A stretch of 64,000 bases of DNA from Flavobacterium sp. 9R (lineage in GTDB: Bacteria; Bacteroidota; Bacteroidia; Flavobacteriales; Flavobacteriaceae): contig NZ_LR733413.1 in assembly GCF_902506345.1 (NCBI RefSeq), forward strand, positions 1,528,569 to 1,592,568, written 5' to 3'. Every line of letters starts with the position of its first letter. Position 1 is the stretch's first letter. Under the pieces are notes generated by a model, which worked only from the letters and a program-made list of their open reading frames with translations, was not told where the DNA came from and ran no database searches. The translations under genes were made by a program, and so were the position numbers. This document shows, piece by piece, positions 28,602 to 37,162 of the stretch.

Positions 28602-29438
28602 CTATAAATCACGCTTTTTTAAGATTTTGTAAGACAATAAATTAAGAATACAAACCCAAGCCAACACAATGAGAATAGTTGTAAAAGCTACTCCATAGTC
28701 TTTGGTGTTTTCAACGCCAATTTGACTTCCAATGATTTTTACTAACGATAATCTTGAAAAAGGTTCTACAATCAAATTCGACATGGATTCTAGTGGGAAA
28801 AATTGGGTAATATATCCCGCAATTGGGCTATCAGGAAAGATTTTGAAAGTTAAAATACCATTTGCGATTCCTTCAGCAATGGATAAAACCAATAAAAATC
28901 CTATAGCAAATGCAGAACGTTTTACTAAAATTCCAAGGAACAAACACAAAGAAAAGAATCCGGTTAGTTTTACAAAAAAGGCAAGGACGTATTCTAAATC
29001 AGAGAAAATGATGCTCGCCTCAGTGTACGAGGAGAAGCATAACCCCAAAATTAAACTCATTACAAAAACAAATACTGTCGAGGCTAAAGCAAAAGCAACT
29101 ACAGTTAAAAATTTAGAAAGTACCAGTTCTTTTTTGCTCATTCCGTCGATGAGGTTTTGTTTCAGCGTGCCATAACTGTACTCATTGGCCATCATCGAAA
29201 CAATGACGATCGCCAAAAAGAATTTTAAGATGGCCGCGATATAGGTATTAAAATGCCAAATAAATGGAAAGTTGAAAATTCCCATCTCGGCCAAATGAAA
29301 CTTGAATACACCCAAATCAAATTTGATGGATGCAATTAAGGCAATGAAGGAAAGTAATATGAAATAAGTAAGCGTAAGGACTCTACTGGCTTTGTTGAGC
29401 CAGATTTTTTGTAATTCTATAGAGAGTAATCGTTTCAT
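28602..29438 (-). CDS. ABC-2 type transporter permease
   Basis: 278 residues with six predicted hydrophobic segments. The N-terminus MKRLLSIELQKIWLNKASR is typical of ABC-2 permeases, followed by IVSMMANEYSYGTLKQNLIDGMSKKELVLSKF, the hallmark cytoplasmic loop (EYxxGTxxxxLxxG). It pairs with the ATP-binding protein encoded 36 bases upstream. The substrate is not evident; related systems export antibiotics, lantibiotics or unknown molecules. Confidence 0.92.
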   Translation of the reverse strand: MKRLLSIELQKIWLNKASRVLTLTYFILLSFIALIASIKFDLGVFKFHLAEMGIFNFPFIWHFNTYIAAILKFFLAIVIVSMMANEYSYGTLKQNLIDGMSKKELVLSKFLTVVAFALASTVFVFVMSLILGLCFSSYTEASIIFSDLEYVLAFFVKLTGFFSLCLFLGILVKRSAFAIGFLLVLSIAEGIANGILTFKIFPDSPIAGYITQFFPLESMSNLIVEPFSRLSLVKIIGSQIGVENTKDYGVAFTTILIVLAWVCILNLLSYKILKKRDL

Positions 29439-29474
29439 AATATATTTTTTTGGGAAGGTTAAGAGATAAAAAAA

Positions 29475-30368
29475 CTATTTTTTGGTTAATTCTAAGAATT
29501 GCTCCTCCAAACTGTTTTTTCGTTTGACTAAATGGTTTAGCGCAATGCCATTTTGAAACAAATACTGATTCAAGTCCGAAGCTTTCAAGTCAGTTTTTAG
29601 ATAGACTAATACTTTGTTTTCTTCTGCAGCAATTTTATCCACTGCTGGATGTGTAGCGAGTACAGTTTTAAGTGTACTATTGTCATCTGCTTCAAGTTCA
29701 AAAAAGCCTTCATTGGCAGCCATTCCGTCTACCAAACCTGCGTACAAAATTTCTCCTTTTCTCAAAACTACTACGTGCGAACATACTTTTTCTACTTCAT
29801 CCAAAAGATGCGAAGCCAAAAGGATAGTGGTTCCTAAACTAGCTACTTTTTTTATGATGTCCCGAATTTGGTGAATTCCTTGTGGGTCGAGACCATTAGT
29901 GGGTTCGTCTAAAATTAAAATTTCGGGGTCGTTGAGTAAAGCTGAGGCAATGGCCAAACGTTGTTTCATCCCTAAAGAAAACGTACTGAATTTACTGTCT
30001 TTTCTCTCGATAAGTCCAACCAGTTCTAACTTTTCTTCTATTTTAGAATAATTGATGTTTTTAATTTTGCAAACCAGTTTGAGATTTTCGTATGCTGTCA
30101 TATACGGATAAAAATTAGGACGCTCGATAATTGCTCCTACTTTTTTTAAGGCTTCATGTGTTTCTAGTGCTCCATCAAACCATTGGTATTCTCCTGAAGT
30201 AGCATTTACTACGTTGAGTGTAATTCCTAGTGTGGTTGATTTTCCACTTCCGTTAGGTCCTAAGATTCCGTAAACATTCCCTTTTTTGATTTCGAAAGAA
30301 ACGTTTTTTAACGCTTGGATTCTTCCGTAGCGTTTGTTGAGGTTTTTGATGGTTAGTATCGTTTCCAA
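29475..30368 (-). CDS. ABC transporter ATP-binding protein
   Basis: 297 residues. Walker A GPNGSGKST (about 38-46), signature FSLGMKQRLAIASALL, Walker B ILILDEPTNGLDP, and switch His in LLASHLLDEVEK. The C-terminal about 75 residues are the usual DrrA/CcmA-type extension. It energises the ABC-2 permease downstream. Upstream is a divergent kinase-like gene with a 95-base gap. Confidence 0.95.
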   Translation of the reverse strand: METILTIKNLNKRYGRIQALKNVSFEIKKGNVYGILGPNGSGKSTTLGITLNVVNATSGEYQWFDGALETHEALKKVGAIIERPNFYPYMTAYENLKLVCKIKNINYSKIEEKLELVGLIERKDSKFSTFSLGMKQRLAIASALLNDPEILILDEPTNGLDPQGIHQIRDIIKKVASLGTTILLASHLLDEVEKVCSHVVVLRKGEILYAGLVDGMAANEGFFELEADDNSTLKTVLATHPAVDKIAAEENKVLVYLKTDLKASDLNQYLFQNGIALNHLVKRKNSLEEQFLELTKK

Positions 30369-30463
30369 GTTTTTAGTTATTTAGTTTTATGTAGGACGAG
30401 TCAAATTGTAATTTGTTACTATTAAAATAGAAAATACTGTAAATTTGTAGAAAACATAGACCT

Positions 30464-31528
30464 ATGAGCGAGCCATTAATGGTTTTTAAAAAACCGTCCT
30501 ACCCAATAAACAAACCTTTAATGGAATACTTAGAACGATTTGAACGCATTTCTAAAGTTCCTATTTTTTATGATGATTTGTTGCGTTTTTCGGGTTCTAT
30601 AAATGTATATGACAAAAATAACAATGACACCCTTTGGATTAGAGTGTATTATAACGAATTTGAACGCAAAGAAATTGATTTGACCTTGATGAAAATCTAT
30701 TCTTTACTTCATTCTGATGGTAATTTGAATATCATCAAATTCCTTAATGTCGATTCCATTGATTATTGCACTTTTGGAAATTCGAAACCTTTTCGAGTGA
30801 AAGTGAGAAACATTCTTAATGATAACTACACCCATTTTTATATCAAAAAAGCCGATGCCTCTAGGGTGTATGGTTTAGAGTTTGAACACATTTTATCACC
30901 AGACAAAATCAATTTTTTGGTCTATAATGATACTTTGGTCGAGGAACACATTATGGGAATTCCTGGTGATGTGTTTATGAAAACGATTTTAAAAGATTGT
31001 ACCGAAATGGCCAAAGCTCAAATTGCCAAAGAGTTCGTAAAATTCAATGAAAGATGTATGATTCGTCTTTTGGGAGACATGCGTGCTTATAATTATGTGA
31101 TTGTACCCACACATGATTTTGATCAAGTAGTGTATAAAATTCGCGCAATAGATTTTGATCAACAGTGTTATGAAGGGAATTTTAAAGTCTATCGTCCTCA
31201 GTTTTTTAAAGAAAATTATCCAATGATTTTGTTGGTAAAAGACAAGCTTCAAGAAAGTTCTATAGAACAATATAAAAAGGAAGAGCGCTCTGCAATGGCC
31301 AAGAGAATCCAATCTTCTGAAAATAGAATAAAAAGATTAGTACAAATTATGTCTGGTGAAACTTTGGCTCCAGTTGAGCATTTGAACCAATTAAAAATGG
31401 AGTTGTATAATTACACTCATGATTTGAACTTCAAAAATGCAAAATCAATGGGGGGTATTATGACGGCGGCCTTTGATTTTATTACTCGCAATTTTAAAAA
31501 CATGAATAGTATGCGAGCTGGCTTTTAA
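30464..31528 (+). CDS. Conserved protein of unknown function with a kinase-like layout
   Basis: 354 residues, no signal peptide, soluble, charged. I do not recognise a named family. The middle has the ordered landmarks of a protein-kinase/aminoglycoside-phosphotransferase fold: Lys128/Lys129 in FYIKKA, Glu139/Glu141 in YGLEFEHIL, a hinge-like [11 protein letters not shown] (160-168), [13 protein letters not shown] (Asp205, Asn210) resembling the catalytic loop HGDLHxxN, and AIDFDQ (Asp230) resembling the metal-binding DFG/DFD. The C-terminal roughly 90 residues are helical ([24 protein letters not shown]). Kinase identity is inference from spacing; the phospho-acceptor is unknown. Neighbours: divergent ABC transporter, co-directional MFS exporter 35 bases downstream. 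Confidence 0.6.
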   Translation: MSEPLMVFKKPSYPINKPLMEYLERFERISKVPIFYDDLLRFSGSINVYDKNNNDTLWIRVYYNEFERKEIDLTLMKIYSLLHSDGNLNIIKFLNVDSIDYCTFGNSKPFRVKVRNILNDNYTHFYIKKADASRVYGLEFEHILSPDKINFLVYNDTLVEEHIMGIPGDVFMKTILKDCTEMAKAQIAKEFVKFNERCMIRLLGDMRAYNYVIVPTHDFDQVVYKIRAIDFDQQCYEGNFKVYRPQFFKENYPMILLVKDKLQESSIEQYKKEERSAMAKRIQSSENRIKRLVQIMSGETLAPVEHLNQLKMELYNYTHDLNFKNAKSMGGIMTAAFDFITRNFKNMNSMRAGF

Positions 31529-31563
31529 ATGCTATTTTTACCTTTTTAATTCTATCTTTTTTT

Positions 31564-32778
31564 ATGAAGACCACACCCAATAATGCCTTACTGTTTATTT
31601 TTATTACTGTTTTAGTTGATGTTATTGGTCTTGGAATTATTATTCCGATTGTGCCAAAATTAATTGAAAATTTAACGGGTCTTGGCATCAACGAAGCTTC
31701 TAAATATGGAGGTTGGTTGTTGTTTTCTTTTGCCATGATGCAATTTATTTTCTCTCCAATTTTAGGAGGATTAAGTGATCGATTTGGACGACGTCCTATC
31801 TTATTACTTTCCCTTTTTGGATTGGGTTTAGATTATATTTTTCACGCCTTTGCTCCTACAATTGCTTGGCTTTTTGTGGGCAGAATTATTGCGGGAATTA
31901 TGGGAGCGAGTTTTAGTACGGCTACTGCTTACATTGCAGATATTAGTACACCAGAAAAAAGAGCACAGAATTTTGGACTAATTGGAGCCGCTTTTGGTTT
32001 GGGATTTATTATTGGTCCTGTAATAGGTGGAATAAGTAGTAAATGGGGAACTAATGTTCCTTTTTTGATTGCTGCTGGACTTACACTATTGAACGTAATC
32101 TACGGTTATTTTGTTTTGCCTGAATCCTTGTCAAAAGACAATCGTAGGGCTTTTGATTGGAAACGTGCAAATCCTATAAGTTCGTTACAAAATTTAAAGA
32201 AGTATCCAGTGGTTTCAGGTTTGGTGATTTCTTTGGTTTTAACATTTATTGCTTCTCATGCCGTACAATCCAATTGGTCGTTTTATACCATTTATAAATT
32301 CAATTGGACTCCTGAAATTGTTGGATATTCGCTTGCTGTTGTTGGAGTTTTAGTCGCTTTTGTACAAGGATTTTTGATTCGAAAAATCATTCCGCGTTTG
32401 GGACAAGTCAAATCCATTTATTTAGGAATGTCTTTTTCCGCTCTTGGGTTATTGCTTTTCGGATTAGCATCAGAAAGCTGGATGATGTTTGCTTTCCTGA
32501 TTCCTTATTGTTTGGGAGGAATTGCTGGACCAAGTATACAAGGCGTTATTTCGAGCCAAGTACCCGCCAATGAGCAAGGAGAATTGCAAGGTGCACTTAC
32601 GAGCTTAATGAGTTTGTGTGGCGTTTTTGGTCCTTTGCTCATGACTAATTTGTTCGCTTTTGCTACAGCCAAAAATAGTCCGTTTCATGTACCAGGCGCT
32701 CCTTTTTTTCTCGCGTCTTTTCTTACTTTGGTAAGCTTTTTTCTATCTTATAGAGTATTATCTAAAGAATTTAAGTAA
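31564..32778 (+). CDS. MFS exporter of the tetracycline-resistance (TCR/Tet) type
   Basis: 404 residues with about 12 hydrophobic segments. It starts with [19 protein letters not shown], the DHA1/TCR signature, followed by motif [13 protein letters not shown] (about 64-75), and TM5 has the motif C-like [10 protein letters not shown]. Proton-coupled drug/metabolite efflux is the family role. Substrate is not predictable, and calling it a tetracycline pump would be over-reading. It follows the kinase-like gene by 35 bases. Confidence 0.88.
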   Translation: MKTTPNNALLFIFITVLVDVIGLGIIIPIVPKLIENLTGLGINEASKYGGWLLFSFAMMQFIFSPILGGLSDRFGRRPILLLSLFGLGLDYIFHAFAPTIAWLFVGRIIAGIMGASFSTATAYIADISTPEKRAQNFGLIGAAFGLGFIIGPVIGGISSKWGTNVPFLIAAGLTLLNVIYGYFVLPESLSKDNRRAFDWKRANPISSLQNLKKYPVVSGLVISLVLTFIASHAVQSNWSFYTIYKFNWTPEIVGYSLAVVGVLVAFVQGFLIRKIIPRLGQVKSIYLGMSFSALGLLLFGLASESWMMFAFLIPYCLGGIAGPSIQGVISSQVPANEQGELQGALTSLMSLCGVFGPLLMTNLFAFATAKNSPFHVPGAPFFLASFLTLVSFFLSYRVLSKEFK

Positions 32779-32937
32779 TAAATAGTACAAGTTGTTTTTT
32801 AGTTTAAGTATTTATTTTTTGTTATTATGTTGAATTAAAGATGTTTATGATTTATTTTTTGTAAATTTAATTGAGTTTAGTTTCTTAATTCAATTTTTTT
32901 CGGCAATAGATAATTTTATAAACCTAATTCAAGCACA

Positions 32938-33882
32938 ATGAAAAATAAATTAATAATAGTACTAGTTTATAGTCTTAGTTATTTTGCTTCTGCACAAGAT
33001 GTGACTCCACCGTTGGATAGTTTTTTACTAATGGTTGGCCAAAAGGACTTAATGTTAAATGACGGTACTGCTATGACTAATGATTTTGGTTATGCACGAA
33101 AAAGCAGAACAGAACGCGACGTTCCTTGGTTTGTCGATAGATTTAAAGCGAGTGCTGGTTTCTATGAAGCACTTAATAATACTAACATTCAATTGGGAAG
33201 TACTACAAAATCAATTGGAACAGATGTTGATTTTGAAAACGATTTGGGTCTGTCAAAATATTCTCCTACTTTTTTAGTTGGCTTAGAATGGCGTTCAACA
33301 AGTCGTTCAAAGTTTGTACTCAATTATTACAATCTTCGCAGAAGTTCCGACTATAAATTAAAAAAAGAAATTGAATTTGGAGATAATACCTATGCTGTAG
33401 ATGCAAAAGTCCATGCTTTTTTTAATACTGCGATTTATCGATTTTCTTATGGATATGCTATTTTGAGTAAGCCTAGTTATGAATTAGGCTTGTCAATAGG
33501 AACTCATGTAGTAGGAGCAAAAGCTGGAATCGAATTAGAAAATGGTAATATTTCCGTTGCAAGTAGTGATGATTTCGGATTTACAGCTCCGCTACCTGAT
33601 TTTGGGTTATGGGGTGGATATGCTTTTAGTGAAAGATTTTCTTTTACAGGAGAGCTTAATTATTTTGCATTAAAAATTAATGATGTTAAAGGGTCAATTA
33701 TCGGTTTTGACGCCGCTTTTTCTTATAGAGTGCTTCCACGATTTGATATTGCTACTGGATTGACAGGTTTTAATTTTAAAGTTGAAGCTGAAAAAAAACG
33801 ATTAATGGGGGATTTTCGATGGGGAAATAATGGTATTTTTTTGAAAGCTTCATATTCTTTTGGAAATAATAAATGGCATTGA
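32938..33882 (+). CDS. Outer-membrane beta-barrel protein of unknown function
   Basis: 314 residues. Signal peptide ending ASAQ (residue 19). The rest is alternating beta-strand sequence with aromatic ends (PTFLVGLEWRSTSRSKFVLNYYNLRR, YELGLSIGTHVVG, FSFTGELNYFALKI) and a C-terminal strand ending FLKASYSFGNNKWH, so an 8-12 strand barrel is likely. No substrate motif is seen. It is preceded by a 159-base AT-rich gap and convergent with the acyl-CoA dehydrogenase gene. Confidence 0.75.
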   Translation: MKNKLIIVLVYSLSYFASAQDVTPPLDSFLLMVGQKDLMLNDGTAMTNDFGYARKSRTERDVPWFVDRFKASAGFYEALNNTNIQLGSTTKSIGTDVDFENDLGLSKYSPTFLVGLEWRSTSRSKFVLNYYNLRRSSDYKLKKEIEFGDNTYAVDAKVHAFFNTAIYRFSYGYAILSKPSYELGLSIGTHVVGAKAGIELENGNISVASSDDFGFTAPLPDFGLWGGYAFSERFSFTGELNYFALKINDVKGSIIGFDAAFSYRVLPRFDIATGLTGFNFKVEAEKKRLMGDFRWGNNGIFLKASYSFGNNKWH

Positions 33883-33893
33883 ATTTTGTAAAT

Positions 33894-33930
33894 AAAAAAG
33901 CCGACTTGTACCACACAAGCCGACTTTTTT
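33894..33930 (-). terminator. Terminator of the beta-oxidation operon
   Basis: On the minus strand the transcript folds as AAAAAAGTCGGCTTGT with ACAAGTCGGCTTTTTT, all paired with two G-U wobbles. On the plus strand those two positions become C-A mismatches, so the hairpin is much stronger for the minus-strand operon ending at 33958 than for the plus-strand barrel gene. Confidence 0.8.
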
Positions 33931-33957
33931 AAACAAATAAAAACTAAAAAAAAAATC

Positions 33958-35748
33958 TTAGAAACAGTAAGCGTTTTCAGCTACTAGTTTTGATGTAATA
34001 ATTTCTCTTAAACCTACCACATTTGGCATGTTTGTATATTTAGTATAACGACGAAGTCCCATTAACATCATGCGTTGTTCATCACCTTCAGCAAAAGATA
34101 CGATTCCTTCTTTTCCTTTTTGAGTAATGATGTCAACTGCTTTGTATAAGTACAATTGAGCCATAGCGATTTGTTCTTTTACAGCAGCTTCACCTTTCGT
34201 TTTAGCTAATTTTTCTGTTCTCAAAATGGTACTTTCAGCCATGTAGATTTCGATAAGGATATCTGCAGCAGCCATTAGCAATTGTTGGTGACCGTCTAAG
34301 TCTGGACCGTATTTTTGAACCGCTCCACCAGCAACCATCAAGAAAGCTTTTTTCAATTTGCCAATCATTTCTTTTTCTTCAGCAAATAATTCAGAATAAT
34401 CAGGCGTTTCGAAAGATGGAATTCCCATTAATTCTGCTTGCACTTCAGAAGCTGGTCCTAACAAATCTACGTGTCCTTTCATGGCTTTTTTAACCAACAT
34501 ACCTACTGATAACATACGGTTAATTTCGTTGGTACCTTCATAGATACGTGCGATACGAGCATCTCTCCAAGCACTTTCCATAGGAGTGTCTTCAGAGAAT
34601 CCCATTCCACCAAAAATTTGAATTCCTTCATCAGAACAGTTTTGAACGTCTTCAGAAACGGCTACTTTCAAGATAGAACATTCGATAGCATATTCTTCAA
34701 CCCCTTTTAATTCTGCTTCTTGATGCGTAGATCCTGCAGCTTCACGTTCTGCGATTCTGTCTTCGATATCTTTAGCAGCACGGTATGAAGCACTTTCACC
34801 AGCGTAGCATGATGTAGCCATTTCAGCTAATTTAGAACGGATAGCTCCAAATTGAGAAATAGGAGTGTTGAATTGAATTCTTTCATTAGAATAGTTTACT
34901 GCACCAGAGATAACTCTTCTTTGTGCATCCAAACAAGCTGCTGCCAATTTGATACGTCCTACGTTCAAGGCGTTCATTGCAATTTTGAATCCGTTTCCTC
35001 TTTCAGACAACATGTTTTCTACAGGAACTTTGGTTTCATTAAAGAATACCTGACGAGTAGAAGAAGCACGAATTCCTAATTTATGTTCTTCTTCATTCAT
35101 AGAAATTCCGTTAGCTGGATCGTTTTCTACGATGAAACCTGTAATGTTTTTGTCATCACCAATTCTAGCGAAAACAATGAAAAGCGAACAAAATCCTGCG
35201 TTTGAAATCCACATTTTTTGTCCTGTGATTGTGTAATATTTTCCATCTTCAGATAAAACTGCTTTTGTTTTTCCTGAGTTAGCATCTGATCCAGCTCCTG
35301 GCTCAGTCAAACAATACGCACCAAACCACTCACCTGAAGCCAATTTTGGAACATACTTTAATTTTTGTTCTTCTGTTCCATACAATGTTATTGGCATTGT
35401 TCCAATACCTGTGTGTGCTCCAAATGCAGTTGAAAATGATCCAGTAGCTCCAGAGATATAGTCACAAACCAACATAGTCGATACGAATCCCATTCCTAAA
35501 CCACCGTAAGCTTCTGGAACAGCTACGCCAAGTAAACCTAGTTCACCTGCTTTACGCATAGTTTCTTCGGTGTAAGCGTAATCTTTTTTCTCAAAGCGAT
35601 CTTTGTGCGCCCATAATTCTTTGTCTACGAACTCTTTTACAGAGTCACGCATCATTAACTGCTCTTCATTAAAATCTTCTGGTGTGAAAATATCTTCACA
35701 TTTTGTTTCTTTTACGATGAATTGACCACCTCTTGTTTTATTGCTCAT
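33958..35748 (-). CDS. fadE: Acyl-CoA dehydrogenase (long, FadE-type)
   Basis: 596 residues, FAD-dependent first step of beta-oxidation, forming the trans-2-enoyl-CoA. Core motifs: GSFSTAFGAHTGIGTMPI, CLTEPGAGSDANSGKT, GQKMWISNAGFC, and the active-site loop RIYEGTNEINRM with the base Glu. A C-terminal extension of about 150 residues makes it longer than short-chain enzymes, like the VLCAD group and B. subtilis FadE. It is the last gene of the marR-HAD/ECH-thiolase-FadE run. A 155-base gap before it holds no gene. Confidence 0.95.
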   Translation of the reverse strand: MSNKTRGGQFIVKETKCEDIFTPEDFNEEQLMMRDSVKEFVDKELWAHKDRFEKKDYAYTEETMRKAGELGLLGVAVPEAYGGLGMGFVSTMLVCDYISGATGSFSTAFGAHTGIGTMPITLYGTEEQKLKYVPKLASGEWFGAYCLTEPGAGSDANSGKTKAVLSEDGKYYTITGQKMWISNAGFCSLFIVFARIGDDKNITGFIVENDPANGISMNEEEHKLGIRASSTRQVFFNETKVPVENMLSERGNGFKIAMNALNVGRIKLAAACLDAQRRVISGAVNYSNERIQFNTPISQFGAIRSKLAEMATSCYAGESASYRAAKDIEDRIAEREAAGSTHQEAELKGVEEYAIECSILKVAVSEDVQNCSDEGIQIFGGMGFSEDTPMESAWRDARIARIYEGTNEINRMLSVGMLVKKAMKGHVDLLGPASEVQAELMGIPSFETPDYSELFAEEKEMIGKLKKAFLMVAGGAVQKYGPDLDGHQQLLMAAADILIEIYMAESTILRTEKLAKTKGEAAVKEQIAMAQLYLYKAVDIITQKGKEGIVSFAEGDEQRMMLMGLRRYTKYTNMPNVVGLREIITSKLVAENAYCF

Positions 35749-35903
35749 AGTAGCCCCCTAACCCAAGCACCCAAACCACGAATGTAGAGTAAGCTTTATG
35801 GGAATTCCTACTAGGGGTAAGTAGGGTATAAATTGTTAAACTATTTTTTTTTTAATTGAATGCATTAAATTAATTCCTACATAGAGGAAGGGATAGAGGG
35901 CTT

Positions 35904-37085
35904 TTACACCAACTCGAAAATCCCCGCACTTCCTTGTCCTGTACCTACGCACATAGAAACAATTCCGTATTTGTTGCCTCTGCGTTTCATTTCGTCGAAT
36001 AATTGAACCGAAAGTTTAGCACCTGTACAACCTAGAGGGTGACCTAAAGCAATAGCTCCACCATTCACGTTGATGATTTCAGGATTTAAGTTGAGTTCTC
36101 TAGTTACTGCTAAAGCTTGAGAAGCAAAAGCCTCATTTAGCTCAATCAAATCGATGTCATTTAGTGTCAATCCGGCTTGTTTTAAGGCTTTTGGAATCGC
36201 TTTTACTGGACCAATTCCCATAATTCTTGGTTCTACACCTGCAGAAGCAAAGTTTACCAAACGAGCAATCGGCTGAATGTTTAATTCTTTTACCATTTCT
36301 TCGCTCATCACCAAAACGAAAGCAGCACCATCACTCATTTGAGAAGAGTTACCAGCAGTTACACTTCCATCGGCAGCAAAAACAGGACGCAAACCTGCCA
36401 AAGCTTCCAATGAAGTACCAGCTCTAGGTCCTTCATCTTTAGTTACTACATACGATTTGGTTTCTTTTTTACCATTTTCATTGATAAAAGTTTGCTCAAC
36501 TGTAATTGGTACAATTTGGTTGTCAAATTTTCCTTCTGCTTGGGCTTTTAAGGCTTTATTGTGCGATTGAAAAGCAAACTCATCTTGGTCAGCACGAGAA
36601 ATGTTGAATTGTTTCGCCACCGCTTCTGATGTTAATCCCATTCCCCAGTAGTAATCTTCGTGACCAGCTGCAGCCACTTTGTAATCTGGTGTTGGTTTGT
36701 AACCTCCCATTGGAATATAACTCATACTTTCTGCTCCACCGGCAATAATGCAATGCGCCATTCCTGATTGGATTTTGGCAGTCGCCATCCCGATAGTTTC
36801 TAATCCAGAGGCACAGTATCTGTTTACGGTTACACCTGGTACATCATTCACTTTTAATCCCATTAAAGAAATCAAACGTCCGACATTTAGACCTTGCTCA
36901 GCCTCTGGCATAGCATTTCCAACCATTACGTCATCAATACGGGTTTTGTCAAAATCAGGCAACTCATTCATCATATATTGAATGGTTTCTGCTGCTAATT
37001 CATCAGGGCGTTTGAATCTAAAAACTCCCTTTGGTGCTTTTCCTACGGCTGTACGATAAGCTTTTACTATATATGCTGTTTTCAT
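35904..37085 (-). CDS. fadA: Acetyl-CoA C-acyltransferase (thiolase)
   Basis: 393 residues. Nucleophile Cys in NRYCASGLETIGMA (about 88), then NGGAIALGHPLGCTGAK (catalytic His) and SMCVGTGQGSAGIFE (second Cys). It cleaves 3-ketoacyl-CoA with CoA in the last step of beta-oxidation. Length is typical. It lies 77 bases after the multifunctional HAD/ECH gene, with which it would form the beta-oxidation complex. Confidence 0.95.
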   Translation of the reverse strand: MKTAYIVKAYRTAVGKAPKGVFRFKRPDELAAETIQYMMNELPDFDKTRIDDVMVGNAMPEAEQGLNVGRLISLMGLKVNDVPGVTVNRYCASGLETIGMATAKIQSGMAHCIIAGGAESMSYIPMGGYKPTPDYKVAAAGHEDYYWGMGLTSEAVAKQFNISRADQDEFAFQSHNKALKAQAEGKFDNQIVPITVEQTFINENGKKETKSYVVTKDEGPRAGTSLEALAGLRPVFAADGSVTAGNSSQMSDGAAFVLVMSEEMVKELNIQPIARLVNFASAGVEPRIMGIGPVKAIPKALKQAGLTLNDIDLIELNEAFASQALAVTRELNLNPEIINVNGGAIALGHPLGCTGAKLSVQLFDEMKRRGNKYGIVSMCVGTGQGSAGIFELV

Positions 37086-37162
37086 ATTTTTATTTTTAAG
37101 AGTAGAGAATCTAGAGAATAGAAATAGACTTTAACTTACATCTCTATTCTATTTTCTATTTT

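Noticed and set aside
34852..35079. Open frame opposite the acyl-CoA dehydrogenase
   Set aside because: Shadow of a well-supported gene, no start context or domain.
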